Shown: positions 35,842 through 45,539, counted from the first letter of the stretch. The stretch: 64,000 nt of DNA from Clostridiales bacterium (GCA_015056085.1 SVHA01000007.1:24467-88466), one strand, 5' to 3'. The notes: generated from the sequence alone by a model not told the origin. Numbers and translations: made by a program.

Positions 35842-37074
35842 ATGAAAAAGTTCCTGTCTCTGGTTCTGGCTCTGGCGATGGCGCTGACCATGTTCAGCAC
35901 TTTCGCAATGGCTGACGAAACGATCAAGCTGCGCGTCTGGGTTGGCGACAACCAGGATATGGCTTGGATCAACGGCGTCATCGACAACTTCAAGGCTGCT
36001 AACCCCGACAAGACCTACGAAATCGAAGTCGGCATCCAGTCTGAAGGCGATTGCTCCAAGGTTGTGCTGAACGACCCCGAGGCCGCCGCTGACGTGTTCA
36101 CCTTCGCTGATGACCAGTTCAACTCCCTGTACAACGCTGGCGCTCTGCAGCAGGTTGTGGAAGGCGCTGACGAGATCATCGCTGCCAACGGTGGTGCCAC
36201 CGCTGGTGCTGTGGTTGCTGCCACTGGCGACGACGGTGCGCTGTATGCCTACCCCGCCACCGCTGACAACGGCTACTTCATGTTCTACAACACCGAGTAC
36301 TTCACCGCTGAAGACGTGCTGACCCTGGACGGCATGCTGGCCAAGGCTGAATCCGTCGGCAAGTATGTTGGCTTCCCCATGTCCAACGCCTGGTACTTCT
36401 ACTCCTTCTTCAAGGGCGCTGGCCTGGACATGCACGTGTCTGAAGACGGCGTGACCAACGTCTGCAACTGGAATGCCACCGAGGGCGTGACCTACACTGG
36501 CGTGCAGGTTCTGGAAGCTCTGCTGGCTATCACCTCTCACAAGGGCTTCAAGGAAGCTGACTCCGATCCCTTCGTGGCCGGCATCAAGGACGGCTCCCTG
36601 GTCGCTGGCGTGTCCGGCACCTGGAACGCCAACGCTGCCGCTGACGCCTGGGGCGAAAAGTACGCCGCCACCAAGCTGCCCACCTTCACCGTGAACGGCG
36701 AGCAGGTTCAGATGGCTTCCTTCGCCGGCTTCAAGCTGGTGGGTGTCAACCCCTACTCCGAGAACGTGGGCGACGCCATGGACTTCGCTGCCTTCATGAC
36801 CAACGAAGCTTCCCAGATCTCCCGCTTCGAACTGCGCGGCCAGGGTCCCTCCAACATCAATGCCGCCGCTTCTGAAGCTGTGCAGGCCGCTCCCGCTATC
36901 GCCGCTCTGGCTGCTCAGGCTGCTTACTCCGACGTTCAGCGCGTTGGTGGCAAGTACTGGGATCCCGCCGCTGCTCTGGGCAAGATCCTGGTCAACGGCA
37001 ACCCCGACAACACTCCCCTGCAGGAGCTGCTGGACAACTGCGTGACCGGCATCACCGCTCCCGCCGATCAGTAA
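35842..37074 (+). CDS. Maltodextrin-type ABC transporter substrate-binding protein
   Basis: 410 residues. A signal peptide (KKFLSLVLALAMALTMFSTFAMA) ends in AMA-DE without a lipobox cysteine, so it is predicted to be cut by signal peptidase I and not lipid-anchored. The mature part is a family 1 solute-binding protein (LRVWVGDNQDMAWINGVIDNFKAANP, DVFTFADDQFNSLYNAGAL, FMFYNTEYF). It is strongly codon-biased (GCT, GAC, CTG), suggesting high expression. AAGGAGG precedes the ATG. A 12-base-pair hairpin at 37118 separates it from the permeases. Confidence 0.88.
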   Translation: MKKFLSLVLALAMALTMFSTFAMADETIKLRVWVGDNQDMAWINGVIDNFKAANPDKTYEIEVGIQSEGDCSKVVLNDPEAAADVFTFADDQFNSLYNAGALQQVVEGADEIIAANGGATAGAVVAATGDDGALYAYPATADNGYFMFYNTEYFTAEDVLTLDGMLAKAESVGKYVGFPMSNAWYFYSFFKGAGLDMHVSEDGVTNVCNWNATEGVTYTGVQVLEALLAITSHKGFKEADSDPFVAGIKDGSLVAGVSGTWNANAAADAWGEKYAATKLPTFTVNGEQVQMASFAGFKLVGVNPYSENVGDAMDFAAFMTNEASQISRFELRGQGPSNINAAASEAVQAAPAIAALAAQAAYSDVQRVGGKYWDPAAALGKILVNGNPDNTPLQELLDNCVTGITAPADQ

Positions 37075-37117
37075 TCTGATCTTTCCATCAGCCCAGCTGA
37101 TGACATCGTAACCCTTC

Positions 37118-37165
37118 AGCCGCTCCGCTGCCTGATTTTTCACGGGAGCGGAGCGGCTCTTTCCC
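37118..37165 (+). terminator. Intra-operon hairpin after the binding-protein gene
   Basis: AGCCGCTCCGCT (37118-37129) pairs perfectly with AGCGGAGCGGCT (37147-37158), followed by CTTTCCC. A weak U-tract suggests partial termination or mRNA protection. Confidence 0.7.
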
Positions 37166-37204
37166 ATTTCCACGGCCCCCTCATTACTACGATAAGGAGC
37201 GCGG

Positions 37205-38698
37205 ATGCGTATGAGTAAGCACATCACCGCAGGTGCTGGCAACAAGCCCGCCCGAAAAGGGATTCTGGGCGCCATTGGCGGTTTTTTTGCCGCTATCATT
37301 GAATTTTTCACCGGAACCTACAAGGCTTTCCGGGACGGCGATATCTGGGTGAAGCTCTCTGCGATCATCTGCGGCGCCAGCTGCTTCGCCCGCAAGCAGT
37401 ATGTCAAGGGCTTCCTGCTGTGTCTGGTGCAGGCAGTCATCATCTGGCTCTTCCCGGGCTTCCTGTGGCCCTACATGAGCAAGTTCCCCACTCTGGGCAC
37501 GGTGCAGGCCAAGAAGGCCTACAACCCCGAAACCCGCAAAAACGAGTGGAACGACTACGACAATTCCTTCATGATCCTTCTGTTCAGCGTGGTGGGCTTT
37601 GTGCTGCTGGCTACAGCCATTGTGCTGTGGATGCGCAACATCCGCGCTGCCCGTGAGGTGGAAGTGCTTCAGAAGAAGGGCAAGCATGTCAATTCCTTCA
37701 AGGAAGACATTGCCGACTGCTTCTCCGTCAAGTTCCATCGCACCCTGCTTTCCCTGCCTGTGCTGGGCGTTGTGGTCTTCACCATCGTTCCCCTGATTGT
37801 GATGATCCTCATCGCCTTCACCAATTACGATCGAAATCATCTGGTGCCTGCCAAGCTCTTTACATGGACGGGGCTGAAGAACTTCGACACCCTCGTCAAC
37901 ATGACCTCCGACAGCTCCTTTGCCTACGCTTTCCGCAACGTGCTGATCTGGACGCTGGTCTGGGCTGTGGTAGCCACCATTACCTGCTATATCTTCGGTA
38001 TCATGATGGCCATGTTCATCAACAACCGCAACACCAAGGGCAAGAAGTTCTGGCGTGTTTGCTTCATGGTGGCCATGGCTGTGCCCCAGTTCGTTTCCCT
38101 GCTGCTGGTGCGCAACTTCTTCGCTGACGCCGGCATCGTCAATACCATCTGCAAGAATATCGGCCTGACAGACTGGCTATACAGCATCAAGGCCATACCC
38201 ACAGCCAACTATATCCCCTTCCTGACACACCCGGCATGGGCAAGACCCATGATTATCCTGATCAACATCTGGGTCGGCGTGCCCTATCAGATGCTGATCG
38301 CCACGGGCATCCTGATGAACATTCCCACTGAACTGCTGGAGGCCGCCCGCATTGACGGCGCCAACGCCCGCCAGTCCTTCATGCACATCACCATGCCCTA
38401 CATCCTCTTCATCACCGGTCCTTCCCTGGTCAACTCCCTGGTGGCCAACATCAACAACTTCAACGTCATCTGGCTGCTCAGCCGCGACGTGTACACCACC
38501 TCCGACCAGCTCATGGCCAACGCCAACGCCAACGAAGTCGACCTGCTGGTCACCTGGCTGTACCGCCTGACCCAGGATCAGTCCAACTACAAGATGGCGT
38601 CGGTCATCGGTATCCTCGTGTTCATTGTCTGCGCCATTCTGACGCTGCTTGCTTTCAGCAACATGATTAAGGGTGATAAGGAGGAGAGCTTCCAGTGA
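37205..38698 (+). CDS. Maltodextrin-type ABC permease (MalF-like)
   Basis: 497 residues. A long N-terminal region with three extra hydrophobic segments before the core (IGGFFAAIIEFFTG, FLLCLVQAVIIWLFPGFLW, MILLFSVVGFVLLATAIVLW) precedes the binding-protein-dependent transport domain. The ATPase-contacting EAA loop is ELLEAARIDGANARQSFMHITMP near 376. AAGGAG stands five bases before the ATG at 37205. The stop overlaps the GTG of the next permease. The extended N-terminus is as in MalF of many bacteria. Confidence 0.9.
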   Translation: MRMSKHITAGAGNKPARKGILGAIGGFFAAIIEFFTGTYKAFRDGDIWVKLSAIICGASCFARKQYVKGFLLCLVQAVIIWLFPGFLWPYMSKFPTLGTVQAKKAYNPETRKNEWNDYDNSFMILLFSVVGFVLLATAIVLWMRNIRAAREVEVLQKKGKHVNSFKEDIADCFSVKFHRTLLSLPVLGVVVFTIVPLIVMILIAFTNYDRNHLVPAKLFTWTGLKNFDTLVNMTSDSSFAYAFRNVLIWTLVWAVVATITCYIFGIMMAMFINNRNTKGKKFWRVCFMVAMAVPQFVSLLLVRNFFADAGIVNTICKNIGLTDWLYSIKAIPTANYIPFLTHPAWARPMIILINIWVGVPYQMLIATGILMNIPTELLEAARIDGANARQSFMHITMPYILFITGPSLVNSLVANINNFNVIWLLSRDVYTTSDQLMANANANEVDLLVTWLYRLTQDQSNYKMASVIGILVFIVCAILTLLAFSNMIKGDKEESFQ

Positions 38699-39582
38699 GT
38701 AACATCGTGCTTCCCAACAAGAAACGCCCGGCCTCCCCTGCCAAGACCTTCCGTCTTGTCAGCCGTCATGTGGTGCTGGCCTTCCTGGCCATCGTTTGGC
38801 TGATTCCCATTGTCTGGCTGCTGGTGACTTCCTTCGGCATTGACAAGGGCCCCAACCTGTCCACCTTCTTCCCCAAGGCTTACACCCTGGACCACTACAA
38901 GGCCCTGCTCTTCCCCGGCACTGACACGGTCAACCAGTTCCCCCAGTGGTTCCTCAACACCTTCACCATCGCCATCTTCACCTGCATCATCTCCACGGCT
39001 TTCGTGCTGATGGTCGCATACGCCATGAGTTGTATGCGCTTCAAGGCCCGTAAGCCCATGATGAACGTCGCCATCATCCTCAACCTGTTCCCCGGTTTCC
39101 TGAGCATGATCGCCGTGTACTTCATCATGAAGGAAGTGGGCCTGACCAACTCCATGACGGGCATGGTCATTGTGTACTCCGCCGGTTCCGGCATGGGCTA
39201 TCTGATCGCCAAGGGCTTCTTTGACACCATCAGCAAGTCCCTGCGTGAATCCGCCTATCTGGAAGGCGCCAATGAATTCACCGTCTTCTGGAAGATCATC
39301 ATCCCCCTTGCCAAGCCCATCATCGTCTACACTGTCATCAACTCCTTCCTCGCTCCCTGGATGGACTTCGTGTTCGCCTCCATCATGCTCAACTCCGGCC
39401 TGTCTGCGGACAAGACCGTGGCCCTGGGCCTGTTCTCCATGGTGGATAAGGTCAACCGCAACAACTACTTCGCCCAGTTCTGCGCCGGCGGCGTGCTTGT
39501 CTCCATCCCGATCTCCATTCTGTTTGTCATCATGCAGAAGTTCTACGTGGAAGGCATCACCGGCGGCTCTGTGAAGGGCTAA
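38695..39582 (+). CDS. Maltodextrin-type ABC permease (MalG-like)
   Basis: 295 residues, six predicted helices (VVLAFLAIVWLIPIVWLLVTSF at the start). The EAA loop is SLRESAYLEGANEFTVFWKIIIPLAKP near 185. It starts with GTG in a GTGA overlap with the malF-like stop, after AAGGAGGAG. It forms the membrane channel with the preceding gene. No ATPase gene lies in the cluster; a shared MsmX/MalK-type ATPase elsewhere is expected. Confidence 0.92.
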   Translation: MSNIVLPNKKRPASPAKTFRLVSRHVVLAFLAIVWLIPIVWLLVTSFGIDKGPNLSTFFPKAYTLDHYKALLFPGTDTVNQFPQWFLNTFTIAIFTCIISTAFVLMVAYAMSCMRFKARKPMMNVAIILNLFPGFLSMIAVYFIMKEVGLTNSMTGMVIVYSAGSGMGYLIAKGFFDTISKSLRESAYLEGANEFTVFWKIIIPLAKPIIVYTVINSFLAPWMDFVFASIMLNSGLSADKTVALGLFSMVDKVNRNNYFAQFCAGGVLVSIPISILFVIMQKFYVEGITGGSVKG

Positions 39583-39666
39583 GCCATACACCCTATGCGC
39601 TTCGGGGAGGGGGACTATCCCCTTCCCCGTTTTGAGTACCTACTCCCCTTGCAAAGGAGCGTTATC

Positions 39667-41169
39667 ATGCATCACCTCACGAAACTGCTCTCCCTTGTGC
39701 TGGCTGCGGCGCTGCTTTTGTCCTGCCTGCCCGCCTCTGCGGAAGAATCCGCCTCCCATGTGACCTATGAAATCTATGTGGGCGCCTTTCAGGACTCCGA
39801 CGGCGATGGCATCGGCGACATTCCCGGTCTGATCAGCCGCCTGGACTATGTGGCCTCCCTGGGCGTGGACATGATCTGGCTCATGCCCATCCATCCCTCT
39901 GTGAGTTACCACAAGTACGACGTCTCCGACTATTACGGGGTGGACAGCGACTATGGCACGCTGGAAGATTTTGACCGGCTGATCGCCGAGTGCGAGAGCC
40001 GGGGCATCAGCGTGATGCTGGACATGGTGTTCAACCACACCGGCAGTTATCACCCCTGGTTCCAGGAGGCCAGCAATGACGCCTTCTTCAACCGCACCGG
40101 CGGCAAGGCGGACTGGTATGTCTTCAAGGATGAACCGGACAACAACTACCACAAGGTGTCCGGCTGCAACAAGTACTACGAGGGCCAGTTCGGCAGCCAT
40201 ATGCCCGACCTGAATCTGTCCAACGAGGAAGTCCGGGCGGAAATCGCCAACATCCTCACCTTCTGGCAGAATCGGGGCGTGAAGGGCTTCCGCCTGGACG
40301 CTGTGACCAGCTACTATGTGGGCGCCAATGAATCCACGGCGGAATTCATCCGCTTCGTGTGTGAAACCGCCCGGGCCAACGACCCGGAGTGCTACATCGT
40401 GGGTGAAGCCTGGACCGACGCCCAGACGGTGCTGACGCTGTACAAGAGCGGCATCGACAGCCTGTTCAACTTCCCTGCCGCCGACGTGAATGGCAGGTTC
40501 ATCAAGGGCGCCATCAACGGCAAGGGCATGACCAGCGCCACCGCTCAGGCGGAATGGAACGCAAGCATCCGGGAGGTCTCTCCCCTGTCGGTGGACGCCC
40601 CCTTCCTGACCAACCATGACCTGGCCCGTGCCAGAGGCATGCTGCGCAGCAAGGTGCCCAACATGAAGGCCGCTGCCATGCTGTACCTGCTCATGCCGGG
40701 GCGTCCTGTGGTGTATTACGGCGAGGAACTGGGCATGAGCGGCTCCGGCCGGGATGAAAACAAGCGCCTGCCCATGCTGTGGAGCACGGAAGAAACCCTG
40801 TGCAATCCTCCCAGGGACGCCGATCAGGATCAGCGGCTGAAGGAAGGCGTGGATGTACAGGAGGCAGACCCCGAAAGCCTGCTGAACTGGTATCGCACGC
40901 TGATTGGCCTGCGCAAGCAGGCGCCGGAACTCTACCGGGGCACCATGACGGCCCTGGACGCCGGCAATGACGCCGTCTGCTTCTATCAGGTGACGGATAC
41001 AACCGGCACGGTGCTGGTTGCCGTCAATGTCAGCCAGAAGGAAAGCGCCGTCATTGACCTGACGAATTATGCAAACGCTTCCCTGGTGGGCGGCTGCGGC
41101 GAATTCACCATGGAAAACGCCAGCCTGACCCTGAGCACCGTTTCCTGCGCCATGCTGCGCCTGAACTAA
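39667..41169 (+). CDS. Exported GH13 alpha-amylase-type glycosidase
   Basis: 500 residues. The signal sequence contains LLLSC-LPASA, so it could be a lipoprotein (Cys after LLS) or be cut after ASA. GH13 motifs in order: DMVFNHTG, GFRLDAV with the nucleophile Asp, IVGEAW with the acid/base Glu, and FLTNHD. NPPRDADQDQRLKEGVDVQEADPESLLNWYRTLIGLRKQ resembles oligosaccharide-acting enzymes. It likely trims starch or maltodextrins outside the cell to feed the transporter. AAAGGAG precedes the ATG at 39667. Confidence 0.9.
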   Translation: MHHLTKLLSLVLAAALLLSCLPASAEESASHVTYEIYVGAFQDSDGDGIGDIPGLISRLDYVASLGVDMIWLMPIHPSVSYHKYDVSDYYGVDSDYGTLEDFDRLIAECESRGISVMLDMVFNHTGSYHPWFQEASNDAFFNRTGGKADWYVFKDEPDNNYHKVSGCNKYYEGQFGSHMPDLNLSNEEVRAEIANILTFWQNRGVKGFRLDAVTSYYVGANESTAEFIRFVCETARANDPECYIVGEAWTDAQTVLTLYKSGIDSLFNFPAADVNGRFIKGAINGKGMTSATAQAEWNASIREVSPLSVDAPFLTNHDLARARGMLRSKVPNMKAAAMLYLLMPGRPVVYYGEELGMSGSGRDENKRLPMLWSTEETLCNPPRDADQDQRLKEGVDVQEADPESLLNWYRTLIGLRKQAPELYRGTMTALDAGNDAVCFYQVTDTTGTVLVAVNVSQKESAVIDLTNYANASLVGGCGEFTMENASLTLSTVSCAMLRLN

Positions 41170-41213
41170 GACGCATATAAGACACATAAGATCAAGTGAA
41201 AGGATGTTTTCCC

Positions 41214-42692
41214 ATGCGCAAGAGTGGTATTCTTCTTCACATTTCTTCCCTGCCCGGCAAGGGCGGCATCGGCACGCTGGGCAAGGAAGCCCGTGTGTTT
41301 GCTGATTTCCTTCAGCAGAGCGGGATGTCCATCTGGCAGGTGCTTCCCATGGGCCCCACGGGCTACGGCGAATCCCCCTATCAGTCCTCCAGCATCTTTG
41401 CGGGCAACCCCATGCTGATTTCTCTGGAAACCATGCGGGATGAGGGTCTTGTCCAGTTTGACGACAGCGAGCTGTACGTCCCCCAGGACGAGTGCCGGGT
41501 GGATTATGACGCCGTGCGTGCCAACAAGGAAATGCTGCTGCACCGTGCCTTTGAAACCAGCGAAGAAGCCCTCCGTGAGGAGATCGACGCCTATGTTGCA
41601 AAGACTTTCTGGGTGCATGATTTCGCGCTGTTCACCGCCATCAAGCAGCACTTTGGCAATCAGATGTGGCAGAAGTGGCCCGATGATATCCGCCTGCGCA
41701 AGAAGGCTGCCATCGCCCGCTATGAAAAGGAACTGGACAAGGAAATCCGCTATCACGCCTTCTGCCAGTATATTTTCCATTGCCAGTGGGTGTCCTTCAA
41801 GGCGTACTGCAACGAGCGGGGCATTTCCCTCTTCGGCGATATGCCCATCTATGTGGCCGAGGACAGCGCCGACACCTGGACCCAGCCGGAAGTGTTCCAG
41901 ATGGACAAAAACCGTATGCTGACCAAGGTAGCGGGCGTTCCGCCGGATTATTTCTCCGCTGACGGCCAGCTGTGGGGCAATCCCCTGTACCGGTGGAAGT
42001 ATCTGGAGAACAGGGACTTCTACTGGTGGGTGACCCGCATGGATGTGATGAGCCAGATGTATGACATGATCCGTGTGGATCACTTCATCGGCTTTGCCAA
42101 CTACTACTCCATCCCCCAGGGTGCCCCCAATGCCCGCTGCGGCAAGTGGATTCTGGGCCCCGGCAAGAAGCTGTTCACCTGCCTGAAGGAAAAGCTGCCC
42201 CATCTCAATGTGGTGGCAGAAGACCTGGGCGAAGTGAATGACCGGGTGCGGGATCTGCTGAAGTTCGTGGGCTATCCCGGAATGAAGGTAGCTTTGTTCG
42301 GCTTTGACACCGACGAAACCAATATTCACTATGTGCATAACTTCCCGGAAAACTGCATTGCCTACACCGGCACCCACGACAACAACACCGTCCGTGGCTG
42401 GTATGAAAAGGCTTCCCCCGATGTGCAGCACTTCGCCCGCATCACCTTCCACTTCCATAACGAAGAGGACGTCAGCGCTGCCTTCATCCGGGGCGTGATG
42501 AACTCCAACGCCAACACGGCCATCCTGCCCATGCAGGACATTCTGGCCCTGAACGACGACTGCCGCATGAACACCCCCGGCACCACCGGCTCCAGTTGGA
42601 CCTGGCGCATGGCTCCCAACACCTACTCTCAGGGCCTGGTGGATTACCTCAGAGGCCTGAACATCCAGTCTCGCCGGGGAACCATCGGATAA
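41214..42692 (+). CDS. malQ: 4-alpha-glucanotransferase (amylomaltase)
   Basis: 492 residues, a GH77 enzyme. RKSGILLHISSLPGKGGIGTLG at the N-terminus, GDMPIYVAEDSADTW, IRVDHFIGF with the nucleophile, VAEDLGEV with the acid/base and GTHDNNT with the transition-state Asp are all present. It shuffles glucans between imported maltodextrins inside the cell. The ATG at 41214 follows AAAGGA by about ten bases; a GTG six codons upstream is less likely. It is the last gene of the LacI locus, closed by a strong terminator. Confidence 0.95.
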   Translation: MRKSGILLHISSLPGKGGIGTLGKEARVFADFLQQSGMSIWQVLPMGPTGYGESPYQSSSIFAGNPMLISLETMRDEGLVQFDDSELYVPQDECRVDYDAVRANKEMLLHRAFETSEEALREEIDAYVAKTFWVHDFALFTAIKQHFGNQMWQKWPDDIRLRKKAAIARYEKELDKEIRYHAFCQYIFHCQWVSFKAYCNERGISLFGDMPIYVAEDSADTWTQPEVFQMDKNRMLTKVAGVPPDYFSADGQLWGNPLYRWKYLENRDFYWWVTRMDVMSQMYDMIRVDHFIGFANYYSIPQGAPNARCGKWILGPGKKLFTCLKEKLPHLNVVAEDLGEVNDRVRDLLKFVGYPGMKVALFGFDTDETNIHYVHNFPENCIAYTGTHDNNTVRGWYEKASPDVQHFARITFHFHNEEDVSAAFIRGVMNSNANTAILPMQDILALNDDCRMNTPGTTGSSWTWRMAPNTYSQGLVDYLRGLNIQSRRGTIG

Positions 42693-42720
42693 TCCCTACT
42701 CCTCTGTTGTAACAAGCGAA

Positions 42721-42756
42721 GACCGCACACCCCGAAAAGGTGTGCGGCCTTTTTTT
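42721..42756. terminator. Bidirectional terminator between malQ and the NitT/TauT binding protein
   Basis: GACCGCACACC pairs with GGTGTGCGG, followed by seven T on the plus strand. The convergent gene ends at 42755. Confidence 0.88.
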
Positions 42757-43792
42757 ATTGAGCAGATTCGGTAGGCGTTGCTTGCTCCGCTTTCACCTGC
42801 TCCACAAATCTCATGTCCACCAGTTCCTCGTAACCGTCATCGCCGTCATACAGACCGGTGGTCGTCAAGGCGTCCATGAGCGTTTCCACTGCCTGCTGGC
42901 TGATGACGCCGTCGAGGCTCCACAGGTTATCCTCATAGGCACGCTTGAGGGCCGCTTCCCTGCCCTCCTCCGTCAGGGTGGGGAATTCCTTTTCCAGCAC
43001 CCGGGCGGCCATGTCACGGTCTTTCTGGACGGCTTCCAGCGCCTTCATCAGCGCCCGGACGAACTTGAGGCAAGTGTCGGGCTGCTCCGTCATGGTGGAC
43101 GTCTTCACGCCGATGACGGAATAGGCATAGTCCCCCAGGTCGGGGAATTTGACAAAGGGCTCCTCCCAGATGCCGCCGGTAACGCCCTCGGAAATCTGGG
43201 GCTCGCCGCCGTTGCCGATGTCGCCCTGACCGTGCTGGAGCATGGCGGTAACGGTGGAAGCGTCAGCGTTTTCCACCAGCGTAACGTCCTTTTCGGGGTC
43301 AAGGCCCAGGGTGATGAGCAGATACCGGGTCAGCACGTTGGGCGAGCCGCCGTATCTACCGGCGACGATGGTCTTGCCCCGGAGGAAATCAGCCATGTCT
43401 GCATCGGAGTCGGAGGCAGGCTGCAGGCCCGTTCTGGCAAAGAGGTACACGTTGGCCCGGTTGACGCAGTTGCTGATGCCTACGATGGGGTCTCTGGCGC
43501 CCCGGTTGGCCAGGGCGATACTGTCAATGCCGCCGATGACGGCAAAGGCGTCGCCGGACACAACCGCCGTCACATGAGCGCCGCCGGTGGCCTGCACCAC
43601 GTTCACTTCCAGCCCCTCTTCGGCGAAATAGCCCTCATGGATGGCCACATACAGGGGCAGATACCCGATGAGATGCACCGGCTCCGCCACGGTGAGTTTC
43701 TGCACCTCCTGCGCCATGGACATCTGAGGTACCAGCAGCACCATCAAAGCTGCCAACAGCACCAAAACCCTTCTTCCCGCCACACGCTGCAT
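42755..43792 (-). CDS. NMT1/SsuA-like ABC substrate-binding protein
   Basis: 345 residues. Signal peptide ending MSMA-QE, again without a lipobox cysteine. The mature start KLTVAEPVHLIGYLPLYVAIHEGYFAEEGLEVNVVQATGG is typical of the NitT/TauT and thiamine-precursor binding proteins. AAGGAGG lies 8 bases before the ATG; a longer Gly-rich reading is rejected. It is the third gene of an ATPase-permease-binding protein operon. No TPP, sulfur or nitrate regulatory element is visible upstream, so the ligand is open. Confidence 0.85.
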   Translation of the reverse strand: MQRVAGRRVLVLLAALMVLLVPQMSMAQEVQKLTVAEPVHLIGYLPLYVAIHEGYFAEEGLEVNVVQATGGAHVTAVVSGDAFAVIGGIDSIALANRGARDPIVGISNCVNRANVYLFARTGLQPASDSDADMADFLRGKTIVAGRYGGSPNVLTRYLLITLGLDPEKDVTLVENADASTVTAMLQHGQGDIGNGGEPQISEGVTGGIWEEPFVKFPDLGDYAYSVIGVKTSTMTEQPDTCLKFVRALMKALEAVQKDRDMAARVLEKEFPTLTEEGREAALKRAYEDNLWSLDGVISQQAVETLMDALTTTGLYDGDDGYEELVDMRFVEQVKAEQATPTESAQ

Positions 43793-43806
43793 GGAAAAAA
43801 CCTCCT

Positions 43807-44631
43807 TCATTTTCCTTGTGATCCATTCGCCGATGCGCTCCACCTGCGGGACAGTACCTTTTCCAGCGCCACCACCCCCAGGTACATCAGCACCGACAAC
43901 ACCGACAGCACCGTCACGCCCACCCACACCAGTTTCAGGTCAAAGGTCGTGCCGGCGTACACAATCATACGCCCCAGACCCTTATCTGATGCGATGAATT
44001 CGCCCACGATGGCCCCAGCCATGGCCAGCGCAATGTTCACCCGCAGGCCGGAAATCACCCAGGGCATCGCAGAAGGCACCACCAGGCGGGTGAAAATCTG
44101 CAGCCTGCGTGCCCCCAGGGAGACCATCAGCGTGGTGAAGGTGTCATCGATTTCCTTCACGCCGCTGTGGGCGGAAATGGCCGCCACGATGACCGTCATC
44201 AGGAAGGCCAGGGTCACCTTGGAAGCGAAGCCGATACCCAGGAGAATCACCAGCACCGGCGCCAGCGCCAGTTTGGGCAGAGCATTGAGCACCACCAGAT
44301 AGGGCTCTGCTACCCTTGCCACAGGCCGGGAAAACCAAAACAGCAGCCCCACCGCGGACCCTACCACCGTGCCTGACACAAACCCCAGCAGCGTGGACAT
44401 CCCGGTGTACACAACATCCCGCCACAGGGTGCCCTTCTCCCACTGCACAACCGCCGTCTGAGCAATTTCCACGGGGCTGGAAAAGAAATAAGGATCCACA
44501 AAGCCCAGGCGGGCTCCTGCTTCCCACAGGAGAATCAGCAACACCAGTATTCCCCACTGCCACAGGCGAATCAGCCAGGAGGAAGTGGCTTTCGTTTCCC
44601 GCACGCCAGCCAGCGTATCATGCCGTGCCAT
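43807..44631 (-). CDS. NitT/TauT-type ABC permease
   Basis: 274 residues, six helices. The EAA-type loop VSLGARRLQIFTRLVVPSAMPWVISGLRVNIALA and the ending GRMIVYAGTTFDLKLVWVGVTVLSVLSV are typical of SsuC/TauC-type permeases. It overlaps the ATPase gene by 14 bases and precedes the binding-protein gene by 14 bases. Confidence 0.9.
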   Translation of the reverse strand: MARHDTLAGVRETKATSSWLIRLWQWGILVLLILLWEAGARLGFVDPYFFSSPVEIAQTAVVQWEKGTLWRDVVYTGMSTLLGFVSGTVVGSAVGLLFWFSRPVARVAEPYLVVLNALPKLALAPVLVILLGIGFASKVTLAFLMTVIVAAISAHSGVKEIDDTFTTLMVSLGARRLQIFTRLVVPSAMPWVISGLRVNIALAMAGAIVGEFIASDKGLGRMIVYAGTTFDLKLVWVGVTVLSVLSVLMYLGVVALEKVLSRRWSASANGSQGK

Positions 44632-45403
44632 CTTGCCCCACCTCCTTCCACAACAGGTCCATCATGTCCGCTTTCAGGGCGGCGGTTTCCTTCTGCGCCA
44701 GCATATGAGGCGTGCGGGGGCGGGGCAAATCCACCATAAAACGGCGGAGTACCGTTCCCGGGCGGCGGGACAAAAGAAGGATTTCATCGGAGAGCAGCAG
44801 CGCTTCGTCTACATCATGGGTCACAAAGAGAATCGTCTTGCCCATCTCCTGCCAGATCTGCGTCAGGAGCATCTGCAGCTGCAGACGGGTGATGGCGTCC
44901 AGGGCCCCGAAAGGTTCATCGAGCAAGAGAGTTTCCTGCCCGGTGAGGAGCGTGCGCAAAAGCGCCGCCCGCTGGCGCATTCCGCCGGACAGGGCCTGGG
45001 GCTTGTGATGGGCAAAGCCGTCAAGGCCGCACTTTTCCATCAGCGGGAGGGCCATCTTTCTGGCTTCTTTGCGGGAAATGCCCTGCAGCGTCAGCCCCAG
45101 GGTGATGTTGTCCTCTATGGTGCGCCAGGGCAGCAGCAGATCCTTCTGCAGCATATATCCCACCTGCCCCGGGCGGTTGATGACGCTCCTGCCGTCCATG
45201 AGCACATCGCCCGATGTGGGCTGCATCAGCCCGGCGATGAGGTTAAAGAGGGTGGATTTTCCGCACCCGCTGGGGCCGAGAATGGACAGAAACGTTCCCT
45301 TGGGCACACTGAAGCTGATCTCCCTGATGGCGCTCACAGCGCCCTCCCCCTGCCCGAACTGCTTCGACAGGCGTGAAATGGTAAGCCAGGCAGCATCAGC
45401 CAT
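44618..45403 (-). CDS. NitT/TauT-type ABC ATPase
   Basis: 261 residues. Walker A GPSGCGKST, Q-loop YMLQKDLLLPWRT, signature LSGGMRQR, Walker B LLLLDEPFGALD and H-loop THDVDEA are all intact. It powers the importer with the next two genes. GGAAGGA lies before the ATG. A perfect eight-base hairpin (CAGCAGGG/CCCTGCTG, 45420-45447) sits just upstream of the ribosome site and may influence expression. Confidence 0.92.
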   Translation of the reverse strand: MADAAWLTISRLSKQFGQGEGAVSAIREISFSVPKGTFLSILGPSGCGKSTLFNLIAGLMQPTSGDVLMDGRSVINRPGQVGYMLQKDLLLPWRTIEDNITLGLTLQGISRKEARKMALPLMEKCGLDGFAHHKPQALSGGMRQRAALLRTLLTGQETLLLDEPFGALDAITRLQLQMLLTQIWQEMGKTILFVTHDVDEALLLSDEILLLSRRPGTVLRRFMVDLPRPRTPHMLAQKETAALKADMMDLLWKEVGQDGTA

Positions 45404-45539
45404 GCTTCACTTCCTTCCCCAGCAGGGTCGCCTTCATCGCCCTGCTGTCATCATCAGACTATGCCTGACGGAAAAGGCGGTGCGAAAATGTATCTTTTTC
45501 CATCGTGCGGGGAAGGCTTTCCATTGCAGGAGGAAAACA

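Noticed and set aside
34714..37311. An 865-codon open frame on the minus strand opposite lacI and the binding-protein gene
   Set aside because: It mirrors codon-biased genes on the plus strand, has His/Gly/Val-rich composition without domains, and no ribosome site. The plus-strand genes have clear motifs.
45404..45539. Possible TPP or similar riboswitch before the NMT1-like importer
   Set aside because: None of the TPP consensus (CTGAGA, ACCTGATCTGG) is present; only one small hairpin is seen.
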